Of a stretch of DNA of 64,000 nt, positions 24,369-33,636 are shown piece by piece. The DNA comes from Desulfovibrio mangrovi (GTDB lineage Bacteria > Desulfobacterota > Desulfovibrionia > Desulfovibrionales > Desulfovibrionaceae): the NCBI RefSeq assembly GCF_026230175.1, contig NZ_CP104208.1:2294001-2358000 (forward strand). The letters are read 5' to 3'. Under the pieces are notes generated by a model. That model worked only from the letters and a program-made list of their open reading frames with translations, was not told the DNA's origin and did not search any database. The position numbers and the translations under genes were made by a program. Position 1 is the stretch's first letter; each line of letters starts with the position of its first letter.

Positions 24369-27011
24369 ATGACGTCCCCTGACAGCGTTCTGGCTCGAGC
24401 ATGGGCCGTCATAGCAGATACAGCCCGGCGGCTTTCCGGATCCGCACCCTTGTCGGGTGCGGACGAGGAGAGCCTCCGGGCTTCCTTTCGTGAGGCCTGC
24501 GGCCGTTTCAAACGCCTCATAAGCGCCAACAACAAAGCGCTTGAGGCCATGTCGCACATGGAACAGACATTGGAAGGCGCCACGCCCTACGATCTTGTCT
24601 ATGTGCGCACCCAGAGCACCCGCATAGCCTCTGCCGTCTACCAGATGATCGAGGCCATGGAGACGTTGGCCCCCGGACGCTACCCTGCGCTCCGCGAACG
24701 GTTTGAGGCCATTCGCTCGCTGATCACCCCGCACCTCGAAACCACCCCGGAAACCACAGACGGCCCCTTGGTGCTCCACTTTTCCGCACTCGGCTCCGGG
24801 CACGCGGCACAGGTCGGGGGCAAGGCCGCCAACCTCGGCGAGTTGCGCAACAAGGCGAACCTGCCGGTACCTGACGGATTTGCAGTAACCGCACACGGAT
24901 TCTGGCTGTTCATGCGCCACAATGGGCTGGATGAAGAGGTGGACAGACAACTCAGGCTTGCCGACCCCGACCGGTTGGACAACCTCTACGCCATGTGTTC
25001 CCGCATCCAGCAACTCATCATCAAGGCCCCCCTGCCCGAAGAGCTTGCCAAGGCCATTGCCGATGCGGAAGCCGAACTGCGGACCCGCACCGGCTACACC
25101 GGCAACCTTGCCGTGCGCAGCAGCGCGCTGGGCGAGGACATGCCCGGGCACGCTTTCGCCGGGCAGTACCGCTCGCTGCTGAACGTACCTTCGGATCATC
25201 TTGCGGAGGCATGGCGCGAGGTAGCCGCATCCAAATACGGAGCGGAAGCCGTCGCCTACCGCATGCGCTGCGGCCTGACGGACCGTGACACCGCCGTGAG
25301 CGTTGCCATCATGCCCATGCTGGGGTCCGTTGCCGGAGGCGTACTCTATACCCGCGATCCCGTGGATGTCCGTAACGGTGCCATCATCATCCACGCGGTG
25401 CAGGGCCTGCCCAGAGGCGTTGTGGACGGCAGGCTGCCCACGGACCGCTTTGCGGTGCAACGGGCTGAACCCTTTGACATTGTTCAGCGTCATGTAGCCT
25501 TCAAGAAGGAACGGTACGTCATCGCTTCCGGCGAAGGCGTGACCAAGACGGAAACGCCAGCGGAAGAAGCTTCGCAGCCCAGCCTGACAGACAGCCAACT
25601 GCAGCGCCTTGCTGCGCTGGCCGCACGGGTGGAAGTCCACTATGGCGCACCGCAGGATGTTGAATGGGCGCTGCTAGCCGACGATACTTTCATGCTCCTG
25701 CAATCGCGCCCGCTGAGCATGCCTTCTCCCGAAGACATTGCCCGCCGTCTTGATCCGCCCACCCTGCCGGAGGGTACCGTCATTCTCGTACAGGGCGGCG
25801 AGACCGCATCTCCGGGTACCGCGGCAGGACCCGTGGTGCAGGTGCGCAAGCAGGCAGAGGCACTGGCCTTTCCCGACGGAGGCGTTCTGGTCGTTCCCCA
25901 CGCGGCACCGCGCTGGGCTCCGCTGCTTTCCCGCGCATCAGCAGTCATCGCAGGCACGGGCTCGTCAGCCGGACATCTTGCCAATGTGGCGAGAGAGTTT
26001 GGGGTACCCGCCCTGTTCGGCACCGGCTGGAAATCGGATGCGCTGGAAACCGGAACCGTTGTCACCGTGGACGCCGATGCAGGATTGGTGCTTGAAGGTC
26101 GTGTGGAATCACTGCTTTCCGCGCCCAAACCCAGAAATGTCATGCAGGGCACCTCTGTGCACGCGACCTTGCAGAAAGTTCTGTCCCACATCGCACCGCT
26201 TACGCTCACCGATCCGGACTGCCCCGATTTTCGCGCGATCAACTGCAAGACACTGCATGACATCACTCGCTTCTGCCATCAGAAGGCCGTGGAAGAGATG
26301 TTCCGCGACGGTAAGGATGCCAGATTCCCCAAACACCTTGCCCGCCAGCTCTACCACGGCAGGCCGCTGCAGTTCTGGGTGGTTGATCTGGACGACGCAT
26401 TCCGCTCTCCCCCCGCAGGCAAACTCATACCGCTGGAAAACATTGCCTCGCCGCCCATGCATGCCCTCTGGCACGGCATGATGCACATCCCGTGGGGAGG
26501 ACCGCCCCCCGTGCACGCGCGCGGCTTCCTCTCCGTGCTGGCGGAATCAGCGCTGGACCCCGGATTTGAGCCGTCCAGTGCCTCCATCTACAGCATGAAG
26601 AATTACTTTCTGGTCAGCAGCCGCTTCTGTACGCTGCAATCGCGCTTCGGATACCACTTCTGTACGGTGGAAACTCTGGCTGGTGACGTGGATGCGGAGA
26701 ATTTCGCCGCGTTCCGCTTCAAGGGCGGTGCAGCGGATGCGGACAGAAGACTCATGCGGGTGAAACTCATTGCGGAGATTCTGGAAGAGAACGACTTCCG
26801 CGTGCAGGTAATCCGCGACAGCCTTGCAGCCCGCATGGAAGGCCTGCCGCTGGAACACATGCTGCGCGCCTTGCAGGTGCTGGGGTACCTTGTCATGCAC
26901 ACGCGGCAGTTGGACATGGTCATGTCCAGTCCTGAAGCCGTGCAGCATTACAGGGAAAAGATTGCGAAAGAACTGAAGGAAGTGCTGAGCAGCCCGCACA
27001 CTGCGCCCTGA
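24369..27011 (+). CDS. PEP-synthase-like ATP-grasp/phosphohistidine protein, copy A
   Basis: Protein of 880 aa annotated by homology as PEP/pyruvate-binding. Domains: a helical N-terminal segment (1-130), PPDK-type ATP-grasp at about 135-460 (GGKAANLGEL at 150-159, VRSSALGED at 249-257, PQDVEWALL and LLQSRPL at the end), and a swivelling phosphohistidine domain around 480-590 with H536 in SAGHLANVAREFGVP. The PEP-binding TIM barrel of true PEP synthase is absent; instead a roughly 280-residue C-terminal region shared with the protein at 58015 follows (RFGYHF, FRFKGG motifs). The acceptor of the phosphoryl group is therefore unknown. It lies 17 bases behind the membrane protein and ends the operon. 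Confidence 0.82.
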   Translation: MTSPDSVLARAWAVIADTARRLSGSAPLSGADEESLRASFREACGRFKRLISANNKALEAMSHMEQTLEGATPYDLVYVRTQSTRIASAVYQMIEAMETLAPGRYPALRERFEAIRSLITPHLETTPETTDGPLVLHFSALGSGHAAQVGGKAANLGELRNKANLPVPDGFAVTAHGFWLFMRHNGLDEEVDRQLRLADPDRLDNLYAMCSRIQQLIIKAPLPEELAKAIADAEAELRTRTGYTGNLAVRSSALGEDMPGHAFAGQYRSLLNVPSDHLAEAWREVAASKYGAEAVAYRMRCGLTDRDTAVSVAIMPMLGSVAGGVLYTRDPVDVRNGAIIIHAVQGLPRGVVDGRLPTDRFAVQRAEPFDIVQRHVAFKKERYVIASGEGVTKTETPAEEASQPSLTDSQLQRLAALAARVEVHYGAPQDVEWALLADDTFMLLQSRPLSMPSPEDIARRLDPPTLPEGTVILVQGGETASPGTAAGPVVQVRKQAEALAFPDGGVLVVPHAAPRWAPLLSRASAVIAGTGSSAGHLANVAREFGVPALFGTGWKSDALETGTVVTVDADAGLVLEGRVESLLSAPKPRNVMQGTSVHATLQKVLSHIAPLTLTDPDCPDFRAINCKTLHDITRFCHQKAVEEMFRDGKDARFPKHLARQLYHGRPLQFWVVDLDDAFRSPPAGKLIPLENIASPPMHALWHGMMHIPWGGPPPVHARGFLSVLAESALDPGFEPSSASIYSMKNYFLVSSRFCTLQSRFGYHFCTVETLAGDVDAENFAAFRFKGGAADADRRLMRVKLIAEILEENDFRVQVIRDSLAARMEGLPLEHMLRALQVLGYLVMHTRQLDMVMSSPEAVQHYREKIAKELKEVLSSPHTAP

Positions 27012-27046
27012 TGCGTTTACCCTGATGTGTTAACTGATGTGTTAAC
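27009..27046. repeat. Short tandem repeat at a convergent gene junction
   Basis: Two exact tandem copies of TGATGTGTTAAC (27023-27034, 27035-27046) with a degenerate third (TGATGCGTTTAC, 27009-27020). It contains the stop codons of both converging genes. Origin by slippage is likely. Confidence 0.6.
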
Positions 27047-27941
27047 GAGGACATTTCCGCTCTTCAGGATAGGTTTCCGGCGGCAACACATCGCCATATG
27101 CCCCGATCAGGCTGTGCATGGCGCTTGCGCCCCCCACCCCGCCGTTGCAGAGCATGGAGTCGTATGCAGACTGCAACGCCTTGTACTGCTCTTCAGACAC
27201 ATTCGGGTTCAGGGCCAGATAAAGCGGATAGCGGTGAAGTATCAGTCTCGCATCAACACTCTCAACCGGTTTGCCCATCACTTTCAAGACATGCAGGGTA
27301 TTCTGCACACTGGCTACCAACACCTCGCAACGGCCGGCGAGCAGCATCTTCACAGATGCCTCAGGTGCCGGAACCAGTGAAAGAGCCTCCTGCTCAAAAC
27401 CATTTCGCAGAAGCCATTCATGCCCCGCGCTCTTGTTGACCACACAAATCTTTCTGCCCCGTAACGCAGCTGGCGAAGACAGGGCGAGCGGACTCCACCT
27501 CGGTACCATCCCGCCACTCACCACGTACAGAATGGGGCCGACCCATTTGAAATGGGGCTCACGCTCAGGAAGGCGGGCCGTGCAGAACAACGCAGTATCA
27601 GCCTCATTCAGAACGATATGATACCCTCTTGCCCACGGCACCACATTGATGTCGGACTGTTGCAACGGGATGCCCGCCTTGTTGAACAAGGCAAGAACAA
27701 TATCCACTGCAGGCCCTTTGATGCTGCCACCCTCCAGATGGTTGAAAGGGGGCAGGTCTTCCGTAAAGACATCTATGCCGCTTTCCGCCGCCCGCGCTCC
27801 GGCAAACGGAAACATCAGACACAGCAATGCGACACAGACCCCATACAGAACAGTCTGAAAGAACACTGGTGCTCTCACAAGCACACTCGCTGCATCGACT
27901 GTTCTCCGGTCAGCATTGGGTGAACTGCCACCTACTGCCAT
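27042..27941 (-). CDS. Orphan extracellular solute-binding protein, family 3-like
   Basis: Periplasmic binding protein (299 aa from the ATG at 27941). N-terminal part is long and the export helix (TVLYGVCVALLCLMFPFAGARA) ends near residue 50; then IDVFTEDLPPFNHLEGG, the usual start of this fold, and RGRKICVVNKSAGHEWLLRNGF in domain 2. The ATG overlaps the stop of the preceding gene as TAATG, indicating coupled translation; the frame also extends to 27962. No transporter subunits accompany it, and the two tandem binding proteins may serve sensing. Confidence 0.75.
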   Translation of the reverse strand: MAVGGSSPNADRRTVDAASVLVRAPVFFQTVLYGVCVALLCLMFPFAGARAAESGIDVFTEDLPPFNHLEGGSIKGPAVDIVLALFNKAGIPLQQSDINVVPWARGYHIVLNEADTALFCTARLPEREPHFKWVGPILYVVSGGMVPRWSPLALSSPAALRGRKICVVNKSAGHEWLLRNGFEQEALSLVPAPEASVKMLLAGRCEVLVASVQNTLHVLKVMGKPVESVDARLILHRYPLYLALNPNVSEEQYKALQSAYDSMLCNGGVGGASAMHSLIGAYGDVLPPETYPEERKCPR

Positions 27942-28705
27942 TATTTGAAACAGGAATCCCATATGGCATCAAACTCGCCGGTTTCCCTGAGTTTGGCAAG
28001 TCCCTGATTGAAAACAGCCGTATATCTGGCGGCATCGGGATAGGTACGGGAAACAGCCATGCCTGCGTTAAGGGTAACTACCGAGTTACGGCTCATGGCA
28101 AAGCTGCTTTCCTGCCCTGAAAAAAGACTGCGGATCATGTACCACCCTACATGCTTTTCAGTCAGAAGCACATCCGCCCGGCCCGAATGCAGCTTCCTGA
28201 ACGAGCACTGCTCATCGGGAGCCAAATCCACTTTCACCTCCGCGTTCGCCAGCCGTTCCAGCAGAAAATGTCCCAAAGAACCGGCAACCACATATCCCCG
28301 CAAGGAATTGACGCCGTGATACTCGAAGGTCGGATATCGCTCCTTCATGAAAAAGACGTGTGTTTCACCACGATACAAAGGAAGGGAAAAATCCCACCTT
28401 CTCTTCCGCTTAACGGACATGGCATAGGGAAATGATCCGTAGGCGCTGCCTTCATCCAACATGGCCTCGCACCGCTTCCATGGAAAGAAACGGAACTCCA
28501 CGTCCACGCCTTCCAGTTCAAATGCCCGGCGGACAATTCTGGCTGCCGGCCCGAAATCCTGCAATTCCTGAGAGACGTAGGGGGGCCATTCCCCGGTAAC
28601 AATGAGTAACGGCTGCGCGCAAGACAAGGGAACGCGCAAAATAAGCACGCATAAAAGCAGCACTGCCTGCGCAATGAACCGAATGCAGACCCTACGCAAC
28701 CCCAT
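27941..28705 (-). CDS. Orphan extracellular solute-binding protein, family 3-like
   Basis: About 254 aa with an export signal ending near VPLSCAQ, then LLIVTGEWPPYVSQELQDFG and FRFFPWKRCEAML, the classic pattern of amino-acid-type binding proteins, and a later LAPDEQCSFRKLHSGRADVLL region. Start is uncertain: ATG 28705 follows GGAGG with no spacer, whereas a TTG two codons later (28699) has ideal spacing. The frame runs further up to 28813 but that part lacks signal-peptide character. It is first of a two-gene unit with the paralog at 27042. Confidence 0.73.
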   Translation of the reverse strand: MGLRRVCIRFIAQAVLLLCVLILRVPLSCAQPLLIVTGEWPPYVSQELQDFGPAARIVRRAFELEGVDVEFRFFPWKRCEAMLDEGSAYGSFPYAMSVKRKRRWDFSLPLYRGETHVFFMKERYPTFEYHGVNSLRGYVVAGSLGHFLLERLANAEVKVDLAPDEQCSFRKLHSGRADVLLTEKHVGWYMIRSLFSGQESSFAMSRNSVVTLNAGMAVSRTYPDAARYTAVFNQGLAKLRETGEFDAIWDSCFK

Positions 28706-28942
28706 CCTCCAACCATCACTTTTTCTTATACAAGTACCGCACAAATTAATTGGTGCACAACAAAAAAATATAAAACAAACACCATCTACACAAGTAGCCA
28801 CAACAACAACCAAAAGTGCAACATGCAGCCTCGTACCGATCTGCCAAAGGAGGATTGACTTTCACGCGACCCACGATAGCATGTGCAAAACTATTGCACG
28901 CTCTCTGACGATACCAACCTACACAGAATAGCAGACGCACAT
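28706..28942. promoter_or_regulatory. Divergent promoter region between solute-binding protein and pgpA
   Basis: A-rich 237-base intergenic segment, unlike the GC-rich surroundings. A perfect inverted repeat GTGCAA-aacta-TTGCAC lies at 28883-28899, and further GTGCA elements are at 28753 and 28816, possible operator sites. No promoter boxes are certain. Confidence 0.35.
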
Positions 28943-29419
28943 ATGAACGAACGCACTTTTATGGATGAACTCTGCCTGCAGGCAAGCAGGCTCGGCCCCT
29001 GTGGCATTTCCCCCAAAGCCCCCGGCACGGTGGGCTCCGCCGCAGCCGTTCTTTTCGCTCCCCTGTTCTTTCTTCCCCTGTCCTTCGGCTGGCGCGCCGT
29101 CGTGCTCGCCCTGCTGTTCATACTCGGCAGCATGGCCGTAACCCGCGCGGAAACCCTGCTCGGCAAAAAGGATCCCGGCGAAATCGTCATCGACGAACTG
29201 CTCGGCATGTGGCTGACCATGCTCCCCTTTGCCGACCTCGGCTGGGGCTGGATGCTCGCCGCCTTCGCCCTGTTCCGCTTCTTCGACATCCTCAAGCCCT
29301 ATCCCATCAGAAACGCGGAACACTGGCTGCCCGCGGGCTGGGGCGTCATGATCGACGATGCCATTGCCGGAGTATATGCCATGCTGAGCCTGTGGGCACT
29401 GCGCCTGTTCATGATGTAA
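28943..29419 (+). CDS. pgpA: Phosphatidylglycerophosphatase A
   Basis: Membrane phosphatase (158 aa) that removes the phosphate from phosphatidylglycerophosphate to give phosphatidylglycerol. Recognisable PgpA features are SPKAPGTVGSAAA near residue 25, the acidic active-site stretch DPGEIVIDELLGMW at about 77-90, RFFDILKPYPIRNAE at about 112-126 and the late GWGVMIDDAIAGVYAM. About four hydrophobic helices; length is normal. ATG 28943 was chosen because it begins just before the conserved region; the frame is open from 28883 without family similarity. It is a single-gene unit with a terminator. Confidence 0.9.
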   Translation: MNERTFMDELCLQASRLGPCGISPKAPGTVGSAAAVLFAPLFFLPLSFGWRAVVLALLFILGSMAVTRAETLLGKKDPGEIVIDELLGMWLTMLPFADLGWGWMLAAFALFRFFDILKPYPIRNAEHWLPAGWGVMIDDAIAGVYAMLSLWALRLFMM

Positions 29420-29453
29420 TGTGCATAACGCCAACAACAAACTGAATTCAAAG

Positions 29454-29487
29454 AAAAAGCCCTGAAACATTCAGGGCTTTTTCTTTT
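29454..29487 (+). terminator. Rho-independent terminator of pgpA
   Basis: AAAAAGCCCTGAA / TTCAGGGCTTTTT stem (13 bp) with a 3-base loop followed by TTTTTCTTTTTCT. The A-run on the left arm means it could also act on the other strand. Confidence 0.88.
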
Positions 29488-29737
29488 TCTCGCATGCAGG
29501 TGTCGCACGCTTCATGCATATCTGCGCCACTGTTCACGGGCAATGTTACCTACACCCTGTGGAAAATGTGTATAACAATTCCATCATGCTAAAATTACTA
29601 TATTACATAGAAACAAGCCGTGTTCTCAATGTCCTTGCACGGCCACGCTCCTCCCTGCAGCAAGGCACGGTAATCCACAATTGGAACGCCCCTGTTCGCA
29701 AAACTGTTCATATCGCACATAAACAACTGTAATACAT

Positions 29738-29766
29738 AAAAAAGGCAGAACTTGCATTCTGCCTTT
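29738..29766 (-). terminator. Rho-independent terminator of the NADH dehydrogenase gene
   Basis: On the minus strand AAAGGCAGAA / TTCTGCCTTT forms a 10-bp stem with a 6-base loop and runs into TTTTTT. It lies 31 bases beyond the stop of the minus-strand gene. Confidence 0.85.
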
Positions 29767-29797
29767 CAACGATCCGGTCTGTGCCTTTTGCCCAGCG

Positions 29798-31120
29798 TTA
29801 CAGATGCCTGTTCTCATCATCCCCCACGCAGGAGGCAGCGTCGCCATGCTGGCGTTCAATCCACGGAATCCGAGGCAGGATAAGCCGCACCGAACGTTCG
29901 AAGAAGAGATAATCCCACGCCCAGTTGATCATGACGAACAAACGGTTGCGGAAGCCGATGAGATAGGCAAGATGCACAAACAGCCAGAGCACCCATGCGA
30001 TGAATCCGGTGGCTGTGCGTGTGCCGATGCGGACCACCGCACTGGACCTGCCGATGGTCGCCATGGCTCCCTTGTCCCGATAGGCGAAAGGACGAAGCTC
30101 CTCACCACGCATGTGCCGCAGAATGTTCTCGGCAGCCAGCGCGCCTTGCTGGGTGGCATTGGGCGCGATCATGGGAGATTCTCCCGTAGCGGGCAATGCA
30201 AGGTCACCGGCTGCAAACACATGGGGATGCTCGGCAATCTGCAATGACGGCAACACGGCTACGCGCCTACCCCTGCCAAGCTGCAGGCCCATGACGTCAG
30301 CGGTTCTGTTGCCGCGAATACCTGCAGACCACACCACAGTGTCCGTGGCCACGGGGGCAGCCCCCTTCAGTACCACCTGATGGGCCTCGACCTTGGCGAC
30401 CGTACTGTTCAGACGGACATCCACCCCCATGCGGGCGAGACGCCGGAACGTGTACTGCCGCAGTTTTTCAGGATACCCCGCAAGCAAGCCGTTAGAGGCT
30501 TCCAGAAGAACCACACGGGCCTGCCCGGTATTGAACCCTCTGAAGTCCTTGGCAATGGGGTTGCGGATCAACTCCGCCAGCGCACCGGCATATTCCACGC
30601 CGGTGGGCCCGCCTCCGACCACGGCAAAGGTAAGCATGCGCCGCTGCGCGTCTGGATCGGGTTCGTGTGCCGCAAGCTCGAAGCGGGTAAGAATATGGTT
30701 ACGCAGGGCAATGGCCTGCTCCAGCGACTTGAGGCGGAAGGCATGCTGCTCAGCCCCGGGCACCCCGAAAAATTCCGTATTGCTGCCCATGGCGAGCAGC
30801 AGATAATCGTAGGACACGTCGCCGCTGTCCGTGTGCACAACATGAGCGCTGAAGTCAGCCCCGGTCACGCAGCACAGCCGGAAGTCCACGTTATCCAGAG
30901 AACGGAACACGCCGCGCAAGGGATAGGAAATCTGCTCCGGCTCAAGCTCGGCTGCCGCCACCTGGTACAGGAGCGGCAAAAAGGTGTGATAGTTGTTTCT
31001 GTCCAGCACCAGCACGTCCACGGCTTCCGAGCGGGAAAGGGCACGGGCCGCCCACAGTCCGGCAAATCCTCCCCCGACTATGACAACGCGCTTGCGGTCC
31101 GGCGAGTGATACGCACTCAT
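29798..31120 (-). CDS. ndh: Type II NADH dehydrogenase (NDH-2)
   Basis: FAD flavoprotein (440 aa) expected to oxidise NADH and reduce quinone at the membrane without pumping. FAD-binding Rossmann motif VVIVGGGFAGLWAARAL at about 11-27, NDH-2 hallmark NYHTFLPLLYQVAAAELEP, NAD-binding motif FAVVGGGPTGVEYAGALAEL near 168-187, and the second FAD motif HVFAAGDLALP. A C-terminal amphipathic and hydrophobic region (FIAWVLWLFVHLAYLIGFRNR) supplies membrane anchoring. Its first base overlaps the end of the upstream chemosensory kinase gene by 4 bases, an unusual coupling, so expression may follow that operon. Confidence 0.88.
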   Translation of the reverse strand: MSAYHSPDRKRVVIVGGGFAGLWAARALSRSEAVDVLVLDRNNYHTFLPLLYQVAAAELEPEQISYPLRGVFRSLDNVDFRLCCVTGADFSAHVVHTDSGDVSYDYLLLAMGSNTEFFGVPGAEQHAFRLKSLEQAIALRNHILTRFELAAHEPDPDAQRRMLTFAVVGGGPTGVEYAGALAELIRNPIAKDFRGFNTGQARVVLLEASNGLLAGYPEKLRQYTFRRLARMGVDVRLNSTVAKVEAHQVVLKGAAPVATDTVVWSAGIRGNRTADVMGLQLGRGRRVAVLPSLQIAEHPHVFAAGDLALPATGESPMIAPNATQQGALAAENILRHMRGEELRPFAYRDKGAMATIGRSSAVVRIGTRTATGFIAWVLWLFVHLAYLIGFRNRLFVMINWAWDYLFFERSVRLILPRIPWIERQHGDAASCVGDDENRHL

Positions 31121-32856
31121 GAGCTCTTCCGTACCTTGGAGGAAAGACCGCCGTCAGACGCCTTGAGACGGTCTATGAGATTCTCCACGTCCACGACGAG
31201 GGCATCTGTCTCGCCAAGCATGCCGAACCCGAGAATGGGGATCTGGTAAATATTCTGAACGGGTATGGTGAACCCCGTCACCACGGCCTGCTGCTGCGTG
31301 ATGACCTCGTCAATAAGCAGGGCCGCGCTGGCATCGCCCACGCGAACCACAATGGTATGCAGGTACCCGTCCGCGTTGGGGTTGGCCGTCAGACCGAAAT
31401 AGTCTGCCAGCGGAATGATGGGGAAGGTCTCGCCGCGCACGCTCACGGCTCTGGAACCGTCCGGCAGTTCCACGGTATCCGACTTTCTCGCTGCAAAGAC
31501 TTCCAGCACGTCGCGGCTTGGGATAATGAAGGTTTCCGTCCCCACGCGGGTTATGAGGGCATCCACAATACCTTCGTTCACGGAACGGTCCAGCGGGATG
31601 GAAATGAGGAAGGTCGTGCCCTTGCCCAACTCGCTGTTCACGCGCACGTCGCCGCCCAGCTGTTCCTTCACCGCGGTAACCACGGCATCCATGCCCACAC
31701 CGCGCCCCGAGATATCCGTCACCTTCTCGGCGGTGGAGAAACCGGAGGCCATGATGAACTGATACAGTTCCTCGTCCGTGTAGTCCCTGCTCTCTTCGAG
31801 CAGCCCCTTTTCCCGCGCCTTGTTGCGGATACGCTCAGGGTTGAGCCCGCGTCCGTCGTCACGGATGGAAATGTATGCATGGTCGCCCTTGCGATACGCA
31901 TGCAGCCTGATCACGCCTGTAGCAGGCTTGCCTACCTGCTCGCGTTCTTCCGGCGTCTCAACACCATGGTCCACAGCGTTACGCAACATGTGCACGAGCG
32001 GCTCGTTCAGGTTCTCCACAATCATCTTGTCCAGTTCAAGGTCGTCGCCTTCCACCACCATTTCGATCTTCTTGTTCACCTTCTGGGCCGTGCTGGTCAC
32101 AAGACGGTGCAGGGGAATGAAAATCTGTTTCAGCGGCACAAGCCGGATGTGATCCACCTCGCTCTTGATGCGGTCAATAACCACATCCATTTCACGCAGG
32201 CCGGAAATGGTGGCGGAATCAAGATTCTTGTTCTGGGAAATGACGGCGTAGCTCACCATGAGCTTGCCGACCCAGTCGATGAGGTTATCCAGCTTTTCCG
32301 TATTCACGCGAACCGAGAAAATGCCATCGCGCTTGGCGCGAGCAGGAGCATTGCCGTTGCCCCCTTCCTGCGCCCCCTTTGCGGAAGCATCACCATCGGC
32401 CGCCTGTTTTTCCGCCTGCGTTGAAGCCTGCTCCGGGGAGGGACCGGCAGCACTCTGCCCGCCTTCACCGGCAGCCTCTACAACAGCATGCTCATCGGAG
32501 CCGTCCCCGGCGGCATCCTCTGCAGCAATGACCGCAGGCCCGGCCGCAGCCAGCGCCGCAGCCTTGGCCTCAATCTCTTCCGCCCGCTTGGAAACAAAAC
32601 CGCCAAGGGCATAGAGCAGCCGCTTATGCGCTTCGCAGATTCCGAGCAGGGAGGTGACCAGCTCAGGTGTCACCGGCTGTATGCCGTCCTTGAGCATGTC
32701 GAACAGGGTAATAAGCTGGGCGGACGGCAACTTGAGGTGCGAAAGGCCAAGCGTGCTCAGCACGTTCGACACGTCTTCCGGTTTGGACGCTGATCCCTCG
32801 AGAGCTATCACCGCAGCTTCCATCTGCTCGATGCTGGCCTGAATCACATCCTTCAT
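31117..32856 (-). CDS. CheA-like histidine kinase core lacking a canonical HPt domain
   Basis: Protein of 579 aa with the CheA domains P3-P4-P5 only: dimerisation at about 175-245 (VNTEKLDNLIDWVGKLMVSY), ATPase at 250-430 (N-box EPLVHMLRNAVDHGVETPEE, G-box IRDDGRGLNP, DISGRGVGMDAV, GKGTTFLISIP) and a CheW-like domain at 435-570. The N-terminal 95 residues are helical but show no HxxKG phosphorylation motif, and an Ala/Gly-rich linker follows. The missing phospho-transfer His is supplied by the adjacent HPt-STAS gene, whose stop overlaps this start as ATGA. It should phosphorylate the response regulator at 33637. Confidence 0.87.
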   Translation of the reverse strand: MKDVIQASIEQMEAAVIALEGSASKPEDVSNVLSTLGLSHLKLPSAQLITLFDMLKDGIQPVTPELVTSLLGICEAHKRLLYALGGFVSKRAEEIEAKAAALAAAGPAVIAAEDAAGDGSDEHAVVEAAGEGGQSAAGPSPEQASTQAEKQAADGDASAKGAQEGGNGNAPARAKRDGIFSVRVNTEKLDNLIDWVGKLMVSYAVISQNKNLDSATISGLREMDVVIDRIKSEVDHIRLVPLKQIFIPLHRLVTSTAQKVNKKIEMVVEGDDLELDKMIVENLNEPLVHMLRNAVDHGVETPEEREQVGKPATGVIRLHAYRKGDHAYISIRDDGRGLNPERIRNKAREKGLLEESRDYTDEELYQFIMASGFSTAEKVTDISGRGVGMDAVVTAVKEQLGGDVRVNSELGKGTTFLISIPLDRSVNEGIVDALITRVGTETFIIPSRDVLEVFAARKSDTVELPDGSRAVSVRGETFPIIPLADYFGLTANPNADGYLHTIVVRVGDASAALLIDEVITQQQAVVTGFTIPVQNIYQIPILGFGMLGETDALVVDVENLIDRLKASDGGLSSKVRKSS

Positions 32857-33602
32857 GCGTCACCTCCGCCGGCCTTATCCTGTCCGAAAAAGGCCTCGAC
32901 ACTCGGGTGGACAGTAAAAATGGCACCATAGCCCCAGCTATGGAACAGCCCCCCCACGAAAGGCTGCATGCCCGCCACATGCACCGGAAACTTCTCAGCA
33001 AAGGGCTCAAGCGCGTCCCACACGGATGAACTGACGGAAAGAACGCCGGAAAAATCAAGCACCAGAGGAACCCCCGCCCCCTGTTTCTGCAATACATCCA
33101 GCAACATCTGCTTCTGTGCAGGCAGGTGCACGCGGGACATGACCACCGAAGCCACGATCACGCCATCCACCACGGAAAGGCGCACGCCTTCTTCCACGAC
33201 GACCTTGCTCTGCCCCTTGGGCTCGCTCAATTCACTGATCCGGGCGAGCACTTCGTCCATCTCACCCTGCGGTCCGCTGCCGGTATCGCGGATCTGCTCG
33301 ATAACCTGAAAAATCATGTTCACGGAGGTGATGGCCGCGCTGGTTACCGCATCATCCAGCGCCACATCGCCCGCCTGTATCTTTTTGAGGAAGCTTTCCA
33401 CCTTGTGCGTAAAGCCAGACGCAACTTCAAATCCCCCCATGAAGCCGGTAACGCCTTTGATGGTGTGCAACGGACGTGAAAGATTCTCTATGCCGGAGTG
33501 CACATCCCCTTCTTTCATGCGCTCCAGTCCATCCATTACCTGCGGGTAAAACTTGTCGTAGAGTTCCCCCATGAACTCTTCAATCTGGTCGTCATCATGC
33601 AT
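32853..33602 (-). CDS. HPt-STAS two-domain protein
   Basis: Protein of 249 aa. The N-terminal HPt domain (1-125) carries LSRPLHTIKGVTGFMGGF with phospho-acceptor H46, exactly the CheA P1 motif. The C-terminal part (about 145-240) has the STAS/anti-sigma-antagonist pattern VPLVLDFSGVLSVSSSVWDAL, as in SpoIIAA-like proteins. Together with the kinase core at 31117 it makes a split CheA. The STAS domain suggests a link to anti-sigma or MlaB-type partners. ATG 33602 has the AGAGGAAG site. Confidence 0.85.
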   Translation of the reverse strand: MHDDDQIEEFMGELYDKFYPQVMDGLERMKEGDVHSGIENLSRPLHTIKGVTGFMGGFEVASGFTHKVESFLKKIQAGDVALDDAVTSAAITSVNMIFQVIEQIRDTGSGPQGEMDEVLARISELSEPKGQSKVVVEEGVRLSVVDGVIVASVVMSRVHLPAQKQMLLDVLQKQGAGVPLVLDFSGVLSVSSSVWDALEPFAEKFPVHVAGMQPFVGGLFHSWGYGAIFTVHPSVEAFFGQDKAGGGDA

Positions 33603-33636
33603 GATGTACGCTTCCTCTGGGCTTGTCCGGGAACGA

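Larger units (their letters stand above)
29420..29797. other. Intergenic region between pgpA and ndh
   Basis: 378 bases holding two terminators (listed separately) and an AT-rich centre. Two 9-mers one mismatch from the DnaA box lie back to back, TGTGGAAAA and TGTGTATAA (29558-29575), and TAATCCACA is at 29671-29679. No gene is convincing. Confidence 0.4.
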
